A stretch of 64,000 nucleotides of DNA from Takakia lepidozioides (GCA_030704615.1 CM060734.1:7750001-7814000), one strand, 5' to 3'; counted from the first letter of the stretch, positions 42,847-53,793 are shown. Notes: generated from the letters alone by a model not told the origin. Made by a program: numbers and translations.

Positions 42847-44035
42847 CAGCCGGCGAAAGGGAGAACAGCAACAATCAAGTTCTTATTTCTCTCGCTCCCT
42901 CTCTTCCTCTTCGCTCTCTCCCTCTTCGTTTTAGTGTAGGCTAGATGTTGTAGTGAAGAAGAACGGTGTATAGTGAACCGGTTTTGATTAAATATTACAA
43001 CCGCAAGCCGTTGGGATCAAGGTGTCGTATTAGTGGACGTGAGTTGTGTGGTACGCCGAGACTTGCATGATTGAAGTAAAGAAGCTTGTTATTGTCTATA
43101 TTTCATTTGAGTATTCGTGTACATACCCTCTTATAATCTGATAGGTCGTCCGTACCATAGCAATCCAGATCAGTCCGTGAGCAGAATTCATCAAACCTGC
43201 ACCATCAGCGACATCAATTTGGGACTAGTGCTCGGGTGAGCACCGTGTAAAGAAAATCTACCTCGACTAGTTGATTATTTTGTATAAGATTACCCTCTAT
43301 ACCTATTTGGAGTTCTATAGAGAAAGACTTGAGTCTGAATTTCAGGTATCCTAGACAGTCCTAGATTTACGCCGAGCTAGGGGAAACGACCTTGGAAATC
43401 TAGCACTCCTAAGCTACCGCCAAATCGTTGTAAAGAAGTGTCTCGTTTTGGTTGGTTGTTTTCTTTTTCTTCTTTCTTCCCTGCTCTGTTCTCTTCTATC
43501 TTTTCCATGTAACGAGCCTGGGATAAGGCGGCTAGTCATCAGAATACCGCCCTATCGATTTTCAACTGGGAAGTCATACTAGGATGTGACTTGGTTGTTT
43601 TCTTTGTTGGCCCATCACATCCAGTCTTATTGCTTAAATTACTAACTTCAAGCTGAGACCTTAATTAGTGTTTGGATGATCTAGAAGAGGTGCTGATTGA
43701 ATCTCATAGAAGAAAGAATGTTAACGGGAATCTGATTCAAATTTAAGGAAAACAAGTAGTGAGTGCAGAATTATGAATTTTTGAACAGGGACAATCCATG
43801 ACTGCAAATAGTTTTGTTATTATTATGAGCAGCTACGATTTGAGTTAAAAACCTTTTTATGAACCTTGATTCACAAACTAATTCCAGAATCTTGTTGAGT
43901 AAAGCTTAGGTTAGAGCTTCTGCTTTACAGCAAATGAATTGAAGAATGTAGCAAGGACTTACGAATTTTTGAAAACATGGAATTCTAACTGCCAAGAGTG
44001 AGATTTGACTATTGTGTTTAAATAACTGAAAGAAA

Positions 44036-44135
44036 CCTTTTTATAATGACATCTCTAGGCTAGTTTGATGGTTAGTCTGATTGTTTGGGCTTCTGAGGTT
44101 GGGGGTTCAACTCTTGCTGGCCGCAGCTTATTTAG
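44036..44135 (+). repeat. tRNA-derived SINE-like fragment
   Basis: GATGGTTAGTCTGATTG and GAGGTTGGGGGTTCAACTC resemble Pol III A and B boxes at tRNA-like spacing. No complete tRNA fold was found. Confidence 0.4.
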
Positions 44136-44204
44136 TTTTGCTCATCTGTTCAGAACCTTTGTAATAGCCCTATAAGTACTTAGATAGACAAGTTAGTTTT
44201 GAAT

Positions 44205-44290
44205 ATAACTTGAGGGACTTATCGGTTAGAGATTTTGTTCGCACATGCGAGGTTGGGGTTTCAAATCCCAATAGTCACCGCCGCCACACT
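44205..44290 (+). repeat. second tRNA-derived SINE-like fragment
   Basis: TATCGGTTAGAGATTTTG and GAGGTTGGGGTTTCAAATCC give an A/B-box pair, similar in layout to the fragment 170 bp upstream. Confidence 0.45.
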
Positions 44291-44837
44291 GCTTTCCTCT
44301 AGTTAGTTTTTATTCTCTTCTTTTATTTTGGTTATAGTAATATTGTTTGTTGGGCTGATCTTTTCCTTAGAATGATCTAATTAATCATATCTTCTTGACT
44401 CACCTAAGTTAATGTGTACTAGTAAAAACTAAATAAATCGGTATCTCTATCTTTTGAACATATACATAAAGTTATTCAAAAAGAAAAGAAATAATAAAGT
44501 CGGTTAATTGAAATTAATTTGTTGTTGTTTACTGAATAATTAATATTTACACTAGAATATCTCTCTTCTAAAATAACCATAACCCTTTATACTGAGAGTA
44601 ATTATACATTCGCATTACTTATTTCTGGACTATTGTTTTCGTAAATACGTCAATGAGTTAATACTAATTGTTGGTTACAAATTACAAACGCAAATACTTA
44701 TAATATAGAAAAATTATAATCCACACTAACAGCACCCTTGGGGCTAGGCGGCGCCTTCGGGACCTAACCTAGCTCTGTCTAACACGAACCCTAAATTAAG
44801 TATGCAACTGTTAATGGGGTGCATTAATGATTGACAT

Positions 44838-44858
44838 ATTTTTGGTGCGTCTGCCGGG
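44838..44858 (+). other. possible primer-binding site of a + strand LTR element
   Basis: TTTTGGTGCGTCTGCCGGGAG resembles the TGGCGCCGTTGCCGGGGA primer-binding site of Athila/Tat-type plant elements, with several differences. It lies 100 bp before an open reading frame. Confidence 0.35.
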
Positions 44859-44956
44859 AGATAGACTAGTTGTTTTGAAAATCTTGTTTGTTGTTTTGAT
44901 GATAAACTGTTTTCCAAAGTATTCTCAACAAGTGAAAATGGCTGTGCAGAAGAAAA

Positions 44957-45840
44957 ATGGTAGCACACGATCGGTTCTTTGTATCATTTGAGATGAGAGT
45001 GCAGGGGCATTACCGTACCATCTCCTCATGTCATTTGGGGGAATGGGACCCCGAGGATCAGCGTGAAATCATTCATTGTTGTTTGAGTAAAATCCTCAAA
45101 ATCGCTGAGGAGTATCGAGGGGACTGGATCGCAGCAAATGTAGGCCCTCCCAGACCAGAGGCGTATACAGCACCAATCATTAATTCTTCCGCTTCTACAC
45201 TAGGTGGCCAGGCTGTTATGAGCCACCATTTCTGGGGTACTTCACCCTTGAGTAACCAACCAGTAGAAGTGCATCTGAAATGGCAGATAATATATCTGGA
45301 TGTTTGTCCCCTGTGTAGGATCATTGCGGATAACGGTCTGCAGCATACTACCTTCTATCTCAGGCATAGTGTGGATCAATTCGTAGCAGTGTCAACCAGT
45401 AGCGGTAGCACTACTCCTGTTGATAGGAAACACGATTGGGTTTGTTGGTTATTGGGATACAGTGTAGAGGATCTGTTACAGCCACCCTTGTCTCATCCTA
45501 TCGGGGACATACAACTGGTACCACCGCCAATGTTTTATGGCTGTGGGAAGGGCACGACAGCTGAATTAGTTTTCTTGTTCATTCAGTTACATTATATCAG
45601 TGTTACTGAGTTAGTACGCAATACTTGCATCCGAGGGACGCCAGCTGATCCGGGATTTATATGCCCCTGCGGAAGCCCCTGCTTCTTCCAGTTATGCCTT
45701 GAGCCCATGGAGTCCAGATATGGAGTTCTGGGGCATTGACATTCCCAATGTTGTAGATGGGCTTGCCAATTCTGTGGATGAATGGCTTGATGGATTTCCT
45801 GACATATCAGGATCAGTCGAGGTGGTAGATGAAACCGAAT
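44957..45840 (+). CDS. unknown ORF of a + strand LTR element
   Basis: A 260-residue frame (44957-45739, start MVAHDRFFVSFEMRVQGH) is followed after one frame change by an acidic tail (EFWGIDIPNVVDGLANSVD...) to about 45840. It has many paired Cys/His but no motif I recognise. It lies just 3' of a PBS-like site and on the opposite strand to the neighbouring gag-pol. It might be an accessory ORF like those in some plant Ty3 elements. No function is proposed. Confidence 0.4.
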
Positions 45841-45910
45841 AGATACATCTACTAAGGCTTGTTGATATCATAGTGTTTACATTTCCACAGATTGTATACA
45901 CCTTCTGCTG

Positions 45911-46875
45911 CTATACAACAGAATTTTGATATAATACGAATCGCGGATTATATGCAATGGGGTGATCATGGCCTTCTGTATCAGGTTGACACAAAGCACA
46001 TCCAACTGCAATTGCTGAAGCGTCAACATACACATGAAAAGGTCTGTCCCAGACTAGTGCTGCCAAAACTGGTACTGAGATCAGTTTTTGCTTTAGGTTC
46101 TCAAAAGCTTGTTGGCATCCTGTATCCCATGAGAAAACTTGATTTTTTCTGAGTAAGTGGGTTAGGGGAATGGCTTCTGAGGCGTAGTTTCCCATGAATC
46201 TTTTGTACCACCCTACGTGGCCTAAGAAACTCCTGACTTTTGACACTAAAAGTTGAGCAATAGCCTTGACCTTGGATGGGTCAGTAGCAATTCCATGTTT
46301 GGACACAATATGGCCTAACAAGAGTCCATGGGTAACAGTAAAGACACATTTCATTGGGATCAAGGAGATACCAGTCTCCCTGCATTTGAGAAAGCACTCT
46401 CGAAGTGCGGTGATGTGACTGTGGATTTCTCCATGGCAACAAAAATCATCTAAGAAGATAGCCATGTTCCTTCGAACAATATCGGAAAATGCATAGGTCA
46501 TCACCCTTTGAAAGGTCAGGGGTGCGGTGCATAGACCGAATGGCATGCGTGTGTAAGCAAAAGTGCCGCATGGAGAAGTGAAAGTCGTCTTCATTACATC
46601 TTTTGGATCAATAAACACTTGGTTGTATCCTGAAAACCCATCCATGAATATATTTCTTTCCCTGCCACTTCCTCTACTAAGGAGTCAAGAAAGGGCAACG
46701 GAAAATGATCTTTATGAGTGACATCATTGAGAGGACGAAAATCCACACAGACCCGCAAGCCTCCAGTTTTCTTTCTTACAATCACCCTTGGTGAAACCCA
46801 TTCTGAAGTTTCAACAGGGAAGATAAAACCAACAGCTAATAATTTCTCAATTTCCGTTTTGATTAGCAAAGCCAA
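45911..46875 (-). pseudogene. Ty3-type RT and start of RNase H
   Basis: 46875-46594 has the RT entry (FIFPVETSEWVSPRVIVRKK, VCVDFRPLNDVTHKDHFPLP). A single frame change near 46645 leads to 46645-45911 with MDGFSGYNQVF (motif A Asp present), FGLCTAPLTFQRVM and AIFLDDF (catalytic DD present), then the RNase H start FHVYVDASAIAVGCALCQ. It is cut after HPIAY. The remaining RNase H and integrase are absent. Confidence 0.85.
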
Positions 46876-47695
46876 ATTTGGATTGACCCTTCTTTCCCGC
46901 TGTCTTCACGGTCGTGCCTGCGGAACTAAAGGAATTGCGTGCATTGCAATGTATGGAGGAATCCCTTTCAGTTCAGTATAGGACCATGCAAAAACATCAT
47001 GGAATTCTTTGAATAAAACCTGGTACTCTAGGACCTGCTCTGGAGTCAACTAAGCTCCTACCTTTACCATTCTGGGAGGTTCGTCTCCTACTGACATGTC
47101 TATTGTCTGAGTCTTAGGTTCAGAAATGAATTATGACTCTGTGATTTGATCTGCCAATGCAGGAGTATTCGTTCGCTGTAGGTAGGGAATGGACGGAGCA
47201 CTATGTCTCAACACGTCCTGTACTAATTCGTCTTCGTCAATGAGTCTGAGATCAAGGGTCTCATGGTTTTTATCCTGAGGGAGAGTGCTATTATCCATGC
47301 TAACTTGGTCAGAGTTGATTGTGAACAACTCTACCAAAATCCCTCTCTCTGAAAATGGTAGTTCCATACTTGTCATGGTCTTCCCTTCCACATGAATCAT
47401 ATTCACGATTTCTTCCCTACCATATAAGCACTAAAGACAATCGGAATCGGAATTACACTCATACAACCCTGGGCCTAATGACTTGACCACATCCCCCAAC
47501 AAGTCCCCTCATCAATCATCTTGGGTCTTTTAGGTACCCAAGGCGTAGTTATCACTCTGTTGATTTGCACTTCAGGTTCTTCTTCAGTATGAAGATCTTC
47601 CTCACTCAAATCTTCCAACTCCTCATCTGATCCTATTGCACCGAATTCATCTTCATCAGTTAAGACCTTGGGTACAGATGAGAGGAATGACACTG

Positions 47696-48472
47696 TCACA
47701 CTATTGGGTTTGACACCATAAGTGATGGTTCCCTTAGCCCAGTCTGTACATGCTTGAGCTTGAACCAACCATGGTCTGCCCAATAGTAATGCATACGAGT
47801 ATTCATCTGACGGACAATGACTTGGAAGTCCATTGTGTATGCAGAACCCCCGGATTGCATTTGAAGATTGGAAATTTGACCCACTGGCCTAATTCTGCGC
47901 TGATCTGCCAATCGGATAATCAATGGGGATTTACCAGTCATGTGTAAGCCTAGTTTCTCCATTGTGGAGAGTGGCATGATGTTCACCGAGCTTCCACCAT
48001 CTACCAAGCAATGTTGAATAAAACAGTCTACAATCTCCACCTCAATCTCTATTGGTCTAGGGTCTATTCTTGCATTGACATGATGCGATACTGGGAAATT
48101 CTCTCGTCTTTTCCTGACCAATGAAGCCTTCATGGTTTGTCTGACTGTAGGAGCAAGAGCAACAAGCTGAGCTACTGAAATGTTGGCCTGCACTTGGCAC
48201 AGGTCATGCATCAAGTTATAGGGCTCAAGCTCATTGGTAAATCTCATGGTGGTAGACTTCATTTTCAGAATTTGAGGACGTTTCGTTGTAGTGTTAGCTA
48301 TTTTGACTGCTGACACTTTCGGTCGCATCACTAGTGACGGCAACGGAGTGGACACCTTACCCGGAGAGTCACTCCCTTCAAATACCACAGATTTTCCCAT
48401 ACTGGCTTCATTCTCATTGTGAAGAGTAGTAGCAATCTTTGTCACATCATCCTTCACAACTTGAAAATCCAT
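47696..48472 (-). CDS. retroviral-type aspartic protease region
   Basis: The frame carries IDPRPIEIEVEIVDCFIQHC followed by LVDGGSSVNIMPLSTMEKLGL, a retropepsin flap/active-site arrangement as found in plant Ty3 elements. The triad reads DGG rather than DSG/DTG, so activity is uncertain. The frame change at about 47780 leads to 47783-47475, an acidic protease-RT linker. Confidence 0.7.
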   Translation of the reverse strand: MDFQVVKDDVTKIATTLHNENEASMGKSVVFEGSDSPGKVSTPLPSLVMRPKVSAVKIANTTTKRPQILKMKSTTMRFTNELEPYNLMHDLCQVQANISVAQLVALAPTVRQTMKASLVRKRRENFPVSHHVNARIDPRPIEIEVEIVDCFIQHCLVDGGSSVNIMPLSTMEKLGLHMTGKSPLIIRLADQRRIRPVGQISNLQMQSGGSAYTMDFQVIVRQMNTRMHYYWADHGWFKLKHVQTGLREPSLMVSNPIV

Positions 48473-48529
48473 TGGTTCTTTGTCCGAAGATGAGGTAGGT
48501 GTAACCTTTGGAATTACCTCTTCCGGCGC

Positions 48530-50017
48530 TCATACCAACATCTCTTGTTGTTGGCGAGTCATCACCACACATGTGTTTTCCTCACGTTCCTCCTCTTTTG
48601 GCATGCTTGACAGTTCGGCGTGTATCCAATTCACATTAGGTTGCGATGGTAACATCTGCGTGACTGGACCAGAGGAAGTCCCTGCTTGTGGAAGAGGTTG
48701 TGTGGATGTCGATGCTTGGTTGGACCCTTGATTCCTCTCATCCTGAGATCGTCGCCATGGAAGTTGACTTTGCGTTTCCTGCATCACAGAATTTGTAAAT
48801 GACACCGTAGGTTGATGACTGAATTGAGATTGCTTTGGGGGATTGGAATTTGGATCTCTTTGTAATATTTGCGGAGCAAAGTACATCCCATGTTGGGGTG
48901 GTAAATTTGCCGGAGGCACCTGATTATATTGATCAGGAAATGGCGCTCTTTGACCTTGTAGATTTTGATCAACTTGCCATTGGGTTGTAGGTTTTGGCCT
49001 CTCAATATTTCTCGTTCGACAACGCTCCAAAGGATGTCCTACTAAACCACAATGAAGACATGTGACATCATTCCAACAATCTTCTGTTCTATGACTGGAC
49101 CGACCACACTTTCCACATGGCGGATAACGGTTTCGTGGCCTATACCCCTGTCCTGGTGGAGGATTCTGGGATGGAGGAGGTCCCCTTTCATGGATTGGGT
49201 TGGGACAATGTTGGGGATCATGGCCTGACCCTCGACAATTATAACACCATAACTTGGACGCATAAGGACCTATCTCAGCTAATGGAACCTGAGTATCCCT
49301 GTGATGGACATAACTAGAAACCTGTTGACCAATGGCACTAACTCTATCCCCCATGGACTCAACAGCTCTCAACACAGATGTTAGTTGTTCCTCAAAATGT
49401 CCCATCCGATCATTGCTAGAGGATCCCGTATATGATTCAGCAGGAACTGACTGAAAGTGCCTTGCTGGGTTTGAGGGGGTGGTGGTAGCCACCAAAGGCA
49501 TTGCAGATGTCACCGTGGCAGCAGGAACCATCCCTCCAGTCATTGTCGGTCTGTAATAGGGCGGGGGAGGTGTCCCAGAAACTGCAAGCGTTGGATTAAC
49601 CGCAATGTATGAAGGGAGTGCCATCTCCGGCATCTTCGCACGTTGAACCTGACGATGCATGTTGTCATGTTCTTTCCCTGAGTTGATCGCATCTGCTAAT
49701 GTAACAGGTCTCTGTTGCAACACAAACAAGTGAATATCCTCTAGTAACCCACTCAGAAAGCAATCTTTCAGAACCCCATCATCCAAGGGTGTTAGAGGAT
49801 TCTGTAATCGCATTAGCTCTTTGACATGCATCTCAAAATCAACAACTTCCTCGTTTGGTCCCTGTCTAATTCTGGCAAGGGCCATAAGAACACTTGTTGG
49901 AAGGAATTTAGTCCTCCACAGTCTTTGGCACATTATTACCAGATCATGCGCATTTGGTTGCCAGTGGCAACTCGGACTAAGGTTCTTCCAGACAATCGAC
50001 CCATTGAGGATCATCAT
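48530..50017 (-). CDS. Ty3-type gag with three zinc knuckles
   Basis: A 495-residue frame. The N-terminal retrotransposon-gag region (LCQRLW-like start, RIRQGPNEEVVDFEMHVKEL, LKDCFLSGLLEDI) is followed by a low-complexity Pro/Thr/Ser linker. Then come three CX2CX4HX4C knuckles (CYNCRGSGHDPQHC, CGKCGRSSHRTEDC, CLHCGLVGHPLERC) and a Gln/Pro-rich tail. Gag forms the virus-like particle and packages RNA. Three knuckles is more than the usual one or two in plant Ty3 gag. The extreme N-terminus may be foreign. Confidence 0.8.
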   Translation of the reverse strand: MMILNGSIVWKNLSPSCHWQPNAHDLVIMCQRLWRTKFLPTSVLMALARIRQGPNEEVVDFEMHVKELMRLQNPLTPLDDGVLKDCFLSGLLEDIHLFVLQQRPVTLADAINSGKEHDNMHRQVQRAKMPEMALPSYIAVNPTLAVSGTPPPPYYRPTMTGGMVPAATVTSAMPLVATTTPSNPARHFQSVPAESYTGSSSNDRMGHFEEQLTSVLRAVESMGDRVSAIGQQVSSYVHHRDTQVPLAEIGPYASKLWCYNCRGSGHDPQHCPNPIHERGPPPSQNPPPGQGYRPRNRYPPCGKCGRSSHRTEDCWNDVTCLHCGLVGHPLERCRTRNIERPKPTTQWQVDQNLQGQRAPFPDQYNQVPPANLPPQHGMYFAPQILQRDPNSNPPKQSQFSHQPTVSFTNSVMQETQSQLPWRRSQDERNQGSNQASTSTQPLPQAGTSSGPVTQMLPSQPNVNWIHAELSSMPKEEEREENTCVVMTRQQQEMLV

Positions 50018-50863
50018 TTTGCAAGGTACTGGTCTGAGGCAGGCACCATGTTGAAGGAATTAATTGTCTTCTAGGTTGTTCATGGGTACATCTACACCAA
50101 GACTAGGAAAGTATCTAGTATTGTCATGGGCTGTGGATTCTACCATGCTGCTTGTTTCATTGTGCGTTATCACATTGAGCAGCAGAAGATGCAATCACGA
50201 TTTCTGAGTTATTCCAGTGGGGATCATTAGGTCTTACCTTCAGTTCCACCTCATATGTATTTGTATGATGCGAAAGTCATGATGCAAAAGGATTCCTAAC
50301 TTTGTTCATGGTTTAATTTGGCTTGGAACAACTTGGCCAAAGAGAAATTGGGCCTTGATGATATTTTCTATAAGGGACATGAAGCCTGGAAATACTTACT
50401 TTGTTCCAAAGTCATTGGCACACCTCTTACCTATACGGCCAAGGAGTTCAGGGAGTTCACACATTTTGCTTGCAAGCGATTAAAGCAAGTGGTACAGTTT
50501 AAGCTTCCAGACATGGTGGGCCAACACTATATGCTATGCAGGATTCCTGAGGAGCCACTTAAAGTTCGGCCACCGAAACACCTCAGGGGGGAAGATGATT
50601 CTGATACTACTGGTTCTTCAGAGGAACCTTTTGACATGGTGGATGACTATGCACTCCAGATGGCAGAGAAGAAACGACGGGGATCTCCTATGCCTGAGAG
50701 GTTACCTCGTTATCAACCACAGGAGGGTCAGACATTTCCATTTGGTGCTCAATCGCCTCCATCAGCCAGTGACAGGGCTCGAGCTCGCACACAGAGCCCT
50801 TCAAGAGACTCTCACCGACAAAAGGGTGCTCGCTCACAAAGGTTTGCTGATCCTAAACAGTAA
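49945..50863 (+). CDS. unknown + strand ORF ending before an LTR
   Basis: A reading frame resumes at about 49945 (IWLPVATRTKVLPDNRPIED) with stops at about 50072-50300, then a clean 181-codon frame (50318-50863) starting MAWNNLAKEKLGLDDIFYKG and ending in a Ser/Pro/Arg-rich tail. A polypurine tract and LTR start follow within 40 bp, so it is probably the last ORF of the + strand LTR element whose earlier part may be 44957-45840. No domain recognised. Confidence 0.4.
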
Positions 50864-50882
50864 ACCGTGAGGACACGGCTTT

Positions 50883-50900
50883 TTGAGAGGGGGAGGGGTA
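50883..50900 (+). promoter_or_regulatory. polypurine tract
   Basis: TTGAGAGGGGGAGGGGTA immediately 5' of TGTTAGAGGGC. Polypurine tracts prime plus-strand synthesis next to the 3' LTR. Confidence 0.65.
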
Positions 50901-50901
50901 A

Positions 50902-51640
50902 TGTTAGAGGGCTGTTTGGGACTTAGACACTTTTATGGGCTCTGTGGGGTACCCTTAATTTTTGCGCAGACTTACGGATGGTAGACTTAGACCAACAGAG
51001 GCCTTAGGGGTGACAGACACAGGCTTTAGGGGTGGTAGACAGGCTTACACACTCGGTCACAGTCTTACACAGTCTGTCACAGTCAATCACAGCCTATCAC
51101 AGTTAGTCACAGTCTATCACAGCTCGGCACAGCTTCGCACAGCCAGTCACAGTCTGACATAGCACGACACAGCCCGACACAACTTTACACAGTCAGTTAC
51201 AGTCCAACACAGTCAGTCATAGCTCGGCACAGTCACAGCCCGACACAGCTTGGCACAGCTCGTCACAACGTACATAGGGAACGGTTATCATTAGCAGGGA
51301 ACGACTGTGTGGGAACGACATCTGCAGAGGGAACGTGTTACTTCAGGGGTGACAGTTAGTTAGTTAGGCGGTTAGAACAGCTTGCAGGTAGATTAGGCAG
51401 AGCAGCAACATGAAGGGGATCACTTTTCGGGGAGCACTTCTTGATCGTGAGCAAAGGAGATCAGGCGGAGAACAAGAACGGAACCAAGGATGGAGAGATG
51501 ATTTGATCGATGCTTGAATCATACAAGCTGTAGAATCGTACTGTAGAACAGATTAGAGACACTATGGCTACGGTCTGATACTGAACAGAGATTAATATGA
51601 TACACATACCTTACCCACACTGTGTGACGGAGAGGGAGTG
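50902..51640 (+). mobile_element. LTR (3') of the + strand element, right end uncertain
   Basis: It starts TGTTAGAGGGCTGTTTGGGACTT directly after the polypurine tract. It contains the 10-bp periodic array. A related start (AGGGCTGTTTGAGACTT) appears at 59300. The partner 5' LTR was not found by eye. Confidence 0.5.
51041..51268 (+). repeat. 10-bp periodic array, consensus CACAGNNNNT
   Basis: About 22 decamers in near-perfect 10-bp register (CACAGTCTTA, CACAGTCTGT, CACAGTCAAT, CACAGCCTAT ...). Constant CACAG, variable second half. The same decamer in reverse makes up the array at 61190-62910. Confidence 0.85.
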
Positions 51641-51944
51641 GGAGTCCTGCTTAGACCTGGCGTCCTAAGCAACATTGTTGGGCCCCGAGGTTGAGTGCGG
51701 ATGTCCATATCTGATCTCCATGAATCCCCGTCGCCTCCTGGGAGGTTGTCTTATTCTCTTCACCGGCTGATTGTGGACATCACCCTCGAGACAGTCCCCC
51801 CGATGGTGTAAGGGTGTCAATCTTATAGCTTCTTGCAATGCTTTCCCAGCTTCCAGCAGTTCCTTCATATCCCCCTCGCCCAACTGCTTCCTTGTGCCGT
51901 AATAGAGATGAACAGTCCCGACATGACAGTTTGAAATCCTCGGG
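51641..51944 (-). other. unassigned stretch, possible tail of a Ty3 unit
   Basis: A - strand frame (51967-51665) is open for 100 codons with no recognised domain. TGTTGGGCCCC at 51675 might be an LTR edge. Nothing firmer. Confidence 0.3.
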
Positions 51945-52840
51945 ATGGATGAATTACGACGTCGCAAAAGGGATGAACAGGCACAAAAGCGGACAAGAAA
52001 AGGATGTCATACCCATATTACGGCGTCGTAATAGGGACGAACGGGATGGCAATCAAATGAGAATGGCATGATCTGGAGGAATTTAAGGCGTCGTAATAGG
52101 GATGAACAGTCCCAATATGAACAGGCACGAAAGCGGACAAGAAAGGGATATCACACCGCTATGACGACGTCGTAATAGGGGTGAACGAGATGACAATCAA
52201 TTGAGAATGACATCATCTAGATGAATTCATAGATTTAACACACATTGAACGTAGCTAATTTCGAACACCCCATCCCGGCGACGGATGAATTTCGGCGCCG
52301 AAATAGGGATGAACTTACTCGTGAGTAAAAGCGAATTTCCACCCATGGATGAATTTCGGCGCTGAAATAGGGATGAACGAACCTGTGAGCAAAAATGAAT
52401 TTAAACCCATGGATGAATTTCGATGCCGAAATAGGGATGAAGATATGCGTGAGTAAAAAATTATTTCGACCCACGAATGATTTTTGGCGCCGAAATAAGG
52501 ATGAACATACCCTATATCAAGAAGGAATTTAAACCACGGATGAATTACGGCGCCGAAATAGGGATGAACGTACCCGTGAGCAGATGGATAAATCACGATG
52601 TCGCAAAAGGGTTGAACAAGCAAGAATGCGGACGACAAGGGGACGGAACCATTGGATTGCGACGTCGTAATAGGGACGATCGGGCCCATCACGTCGAAGA
52701 AAAACCCATACACACACACACAACCTCCTTCATGGATGAATTTTGGCGCCGAAATAGGCCAATCCGGAGGAACCACCACCCGGAAAAAATAAAAATAAAA
52801 TAAAATAAAAGGTCACGGATGAATTTCGGCGCCGAAATAG
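51945..52840. repeat. 13-unit array of palindromes GGCGCC/GACGTC
   Basis: Units of the form GGATGAATTTCGGCGCCGAAATAGGGATGAA recur at about 51953, 52018, 52086, 52165, 52281, 52343, 52411, 52474, 52537, 52585, 52657, 52733 and 52816. Most are spaced 62-83 bp. The core is a palindrome, either TTTCGGCGCCGAAA or TTACGACGTCGTAA. They follow the chromodomain integrase in its 3' direction. Confidence 0.9.
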
Positions 52841-53793
52841 TGATGAGACGATCCAAGGTTGATGTCCCCATCAACGCTTCTTTTGTTTTTGAGGTCGCCC
52901 TTCGAAAGCTGCAACCGCCTCGGATGCGTTTCCCATTTCTGACCCAAGTTGTCTCCACTTGATGATAGCCCTTCCATTTCACGAGATACTCCGTTTCTCG
53001 ATTCTTGAACCTCCTCGATTTAAGCACTGCCTCCACCTCGTACTCGGGTTCATTTTCATGATCCAACAGTACAGGTGGCGGACGCAACACTTGATGCCGA
53101 TTCGGACGCGCTTCATCTTTGAAGTATGGCTTCAAAAGGGAAACGTGGAATACTGGATGCACCTTGCTGTTTGTTGGCAGCTCCAATTCATACACTTCTT
53201 TATTCATAACCTTCCGGATGTGAAAGGGCCCCGCATATGGAGGTACGAACTTCGGACTCACTTCCGGAGGTAATAAAAAATTCTTGATGTTCAACCAGAC
53301 CTCTGTGCCTGCCTCAAATTTAACTTTCCTCTGCTTCCAATTCGCCTGCCGTTCATACCGTTTCCTAGCTTTGGCAATGTTGTACTTTGCAAGCTCCAAC
53401 AAACGCTCGCGTTCTTCCAATACCGCTGCTACTGCCGGCTCCTCACTGTCTTGGGCGGCCCAACTTGTCGGCACCAGAGGTGCTTTTCCATAGAACAATA
53501 CGAAAGGGGAAACTCCAGTTGCGGAGTGTTCTGTGTTATTATAACAGAACTCTGCCGCATCCAAGTGCTCTACCCAGTCCGACTGGTCTGCCGACACATA
53601 ATTCTGCAAGATCTGCTTCACCACGGAGTTCACTCTTTCCGTTTGGCCGTCCGTTGTAGGTCGGAAGGTCGTGCTCATCTTGAGCCTTGTCCCTATCTTC
53701 TTCCAAAGTGCCCTCCAAAATTTACTTGTAAACTTTGGATCGCGGTCCGAGACAATATCCTTCGGTTGTCCATTACAGCAAAGGGGACGAGTG
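52689..53793 (-). CDS. chromovirus integrase C-terminal part with chromodomain
   Basis: The - strand frame includes IVSDRDPKFTSKFWRALW and FRPTTDGQTERVN (integrase core with the last catalytic region), an SH3-like GAGT/W..IKN segment, PPYAGPFHIRKVMNKEVYEL, HPVFHVSLLKPY, and the chromodomain YEVEAVLKSRRF then TEYLVKWKGYHQVETTWV. Chromoviral integrases use the chromodomain to direct insertion to marked heterochromatin. The protein is cut upstream at about 53793, next to the inverted end of the neighbouring element. Its frame runs on into the palindrome array, so the natural stop is unclear. Confidence 0.85.

Larger units (their letters stand above)
42960..44835 (+). other. AT-rich leader/LTR-like region
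   Basis: 1.9 kb with no ORF of note, between a TATA-like site and a PBS-like site. It may be the U5/leader of the + strand LTR element, with SINE-like insertions inside. Confidence 0.35.
45936..50017 (-). mobile_element. Ty3-type retrotransposon gag-PR-RT-RNaseH, without integrase or LTRs
   Basis: - strand order: gag with zinc knuckles, protease, RT, and the start of RNase H. RNase H breaks off after HPIAY at about 45940. No LTR, primer site or integrase is attached. The block is flanked on both sides by + strand coding-like sequence, so it is either an internal fragment inserted in another element or the product of rearrangement. Confidence 0.8.

Noticed and set aside
51945-52840. CRISPR-like appearance of regularly spaced palindromes
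   Set aside because: Spacers are diverged copies of each other, there is no cas gene, and the context is a plant Ty3 element.
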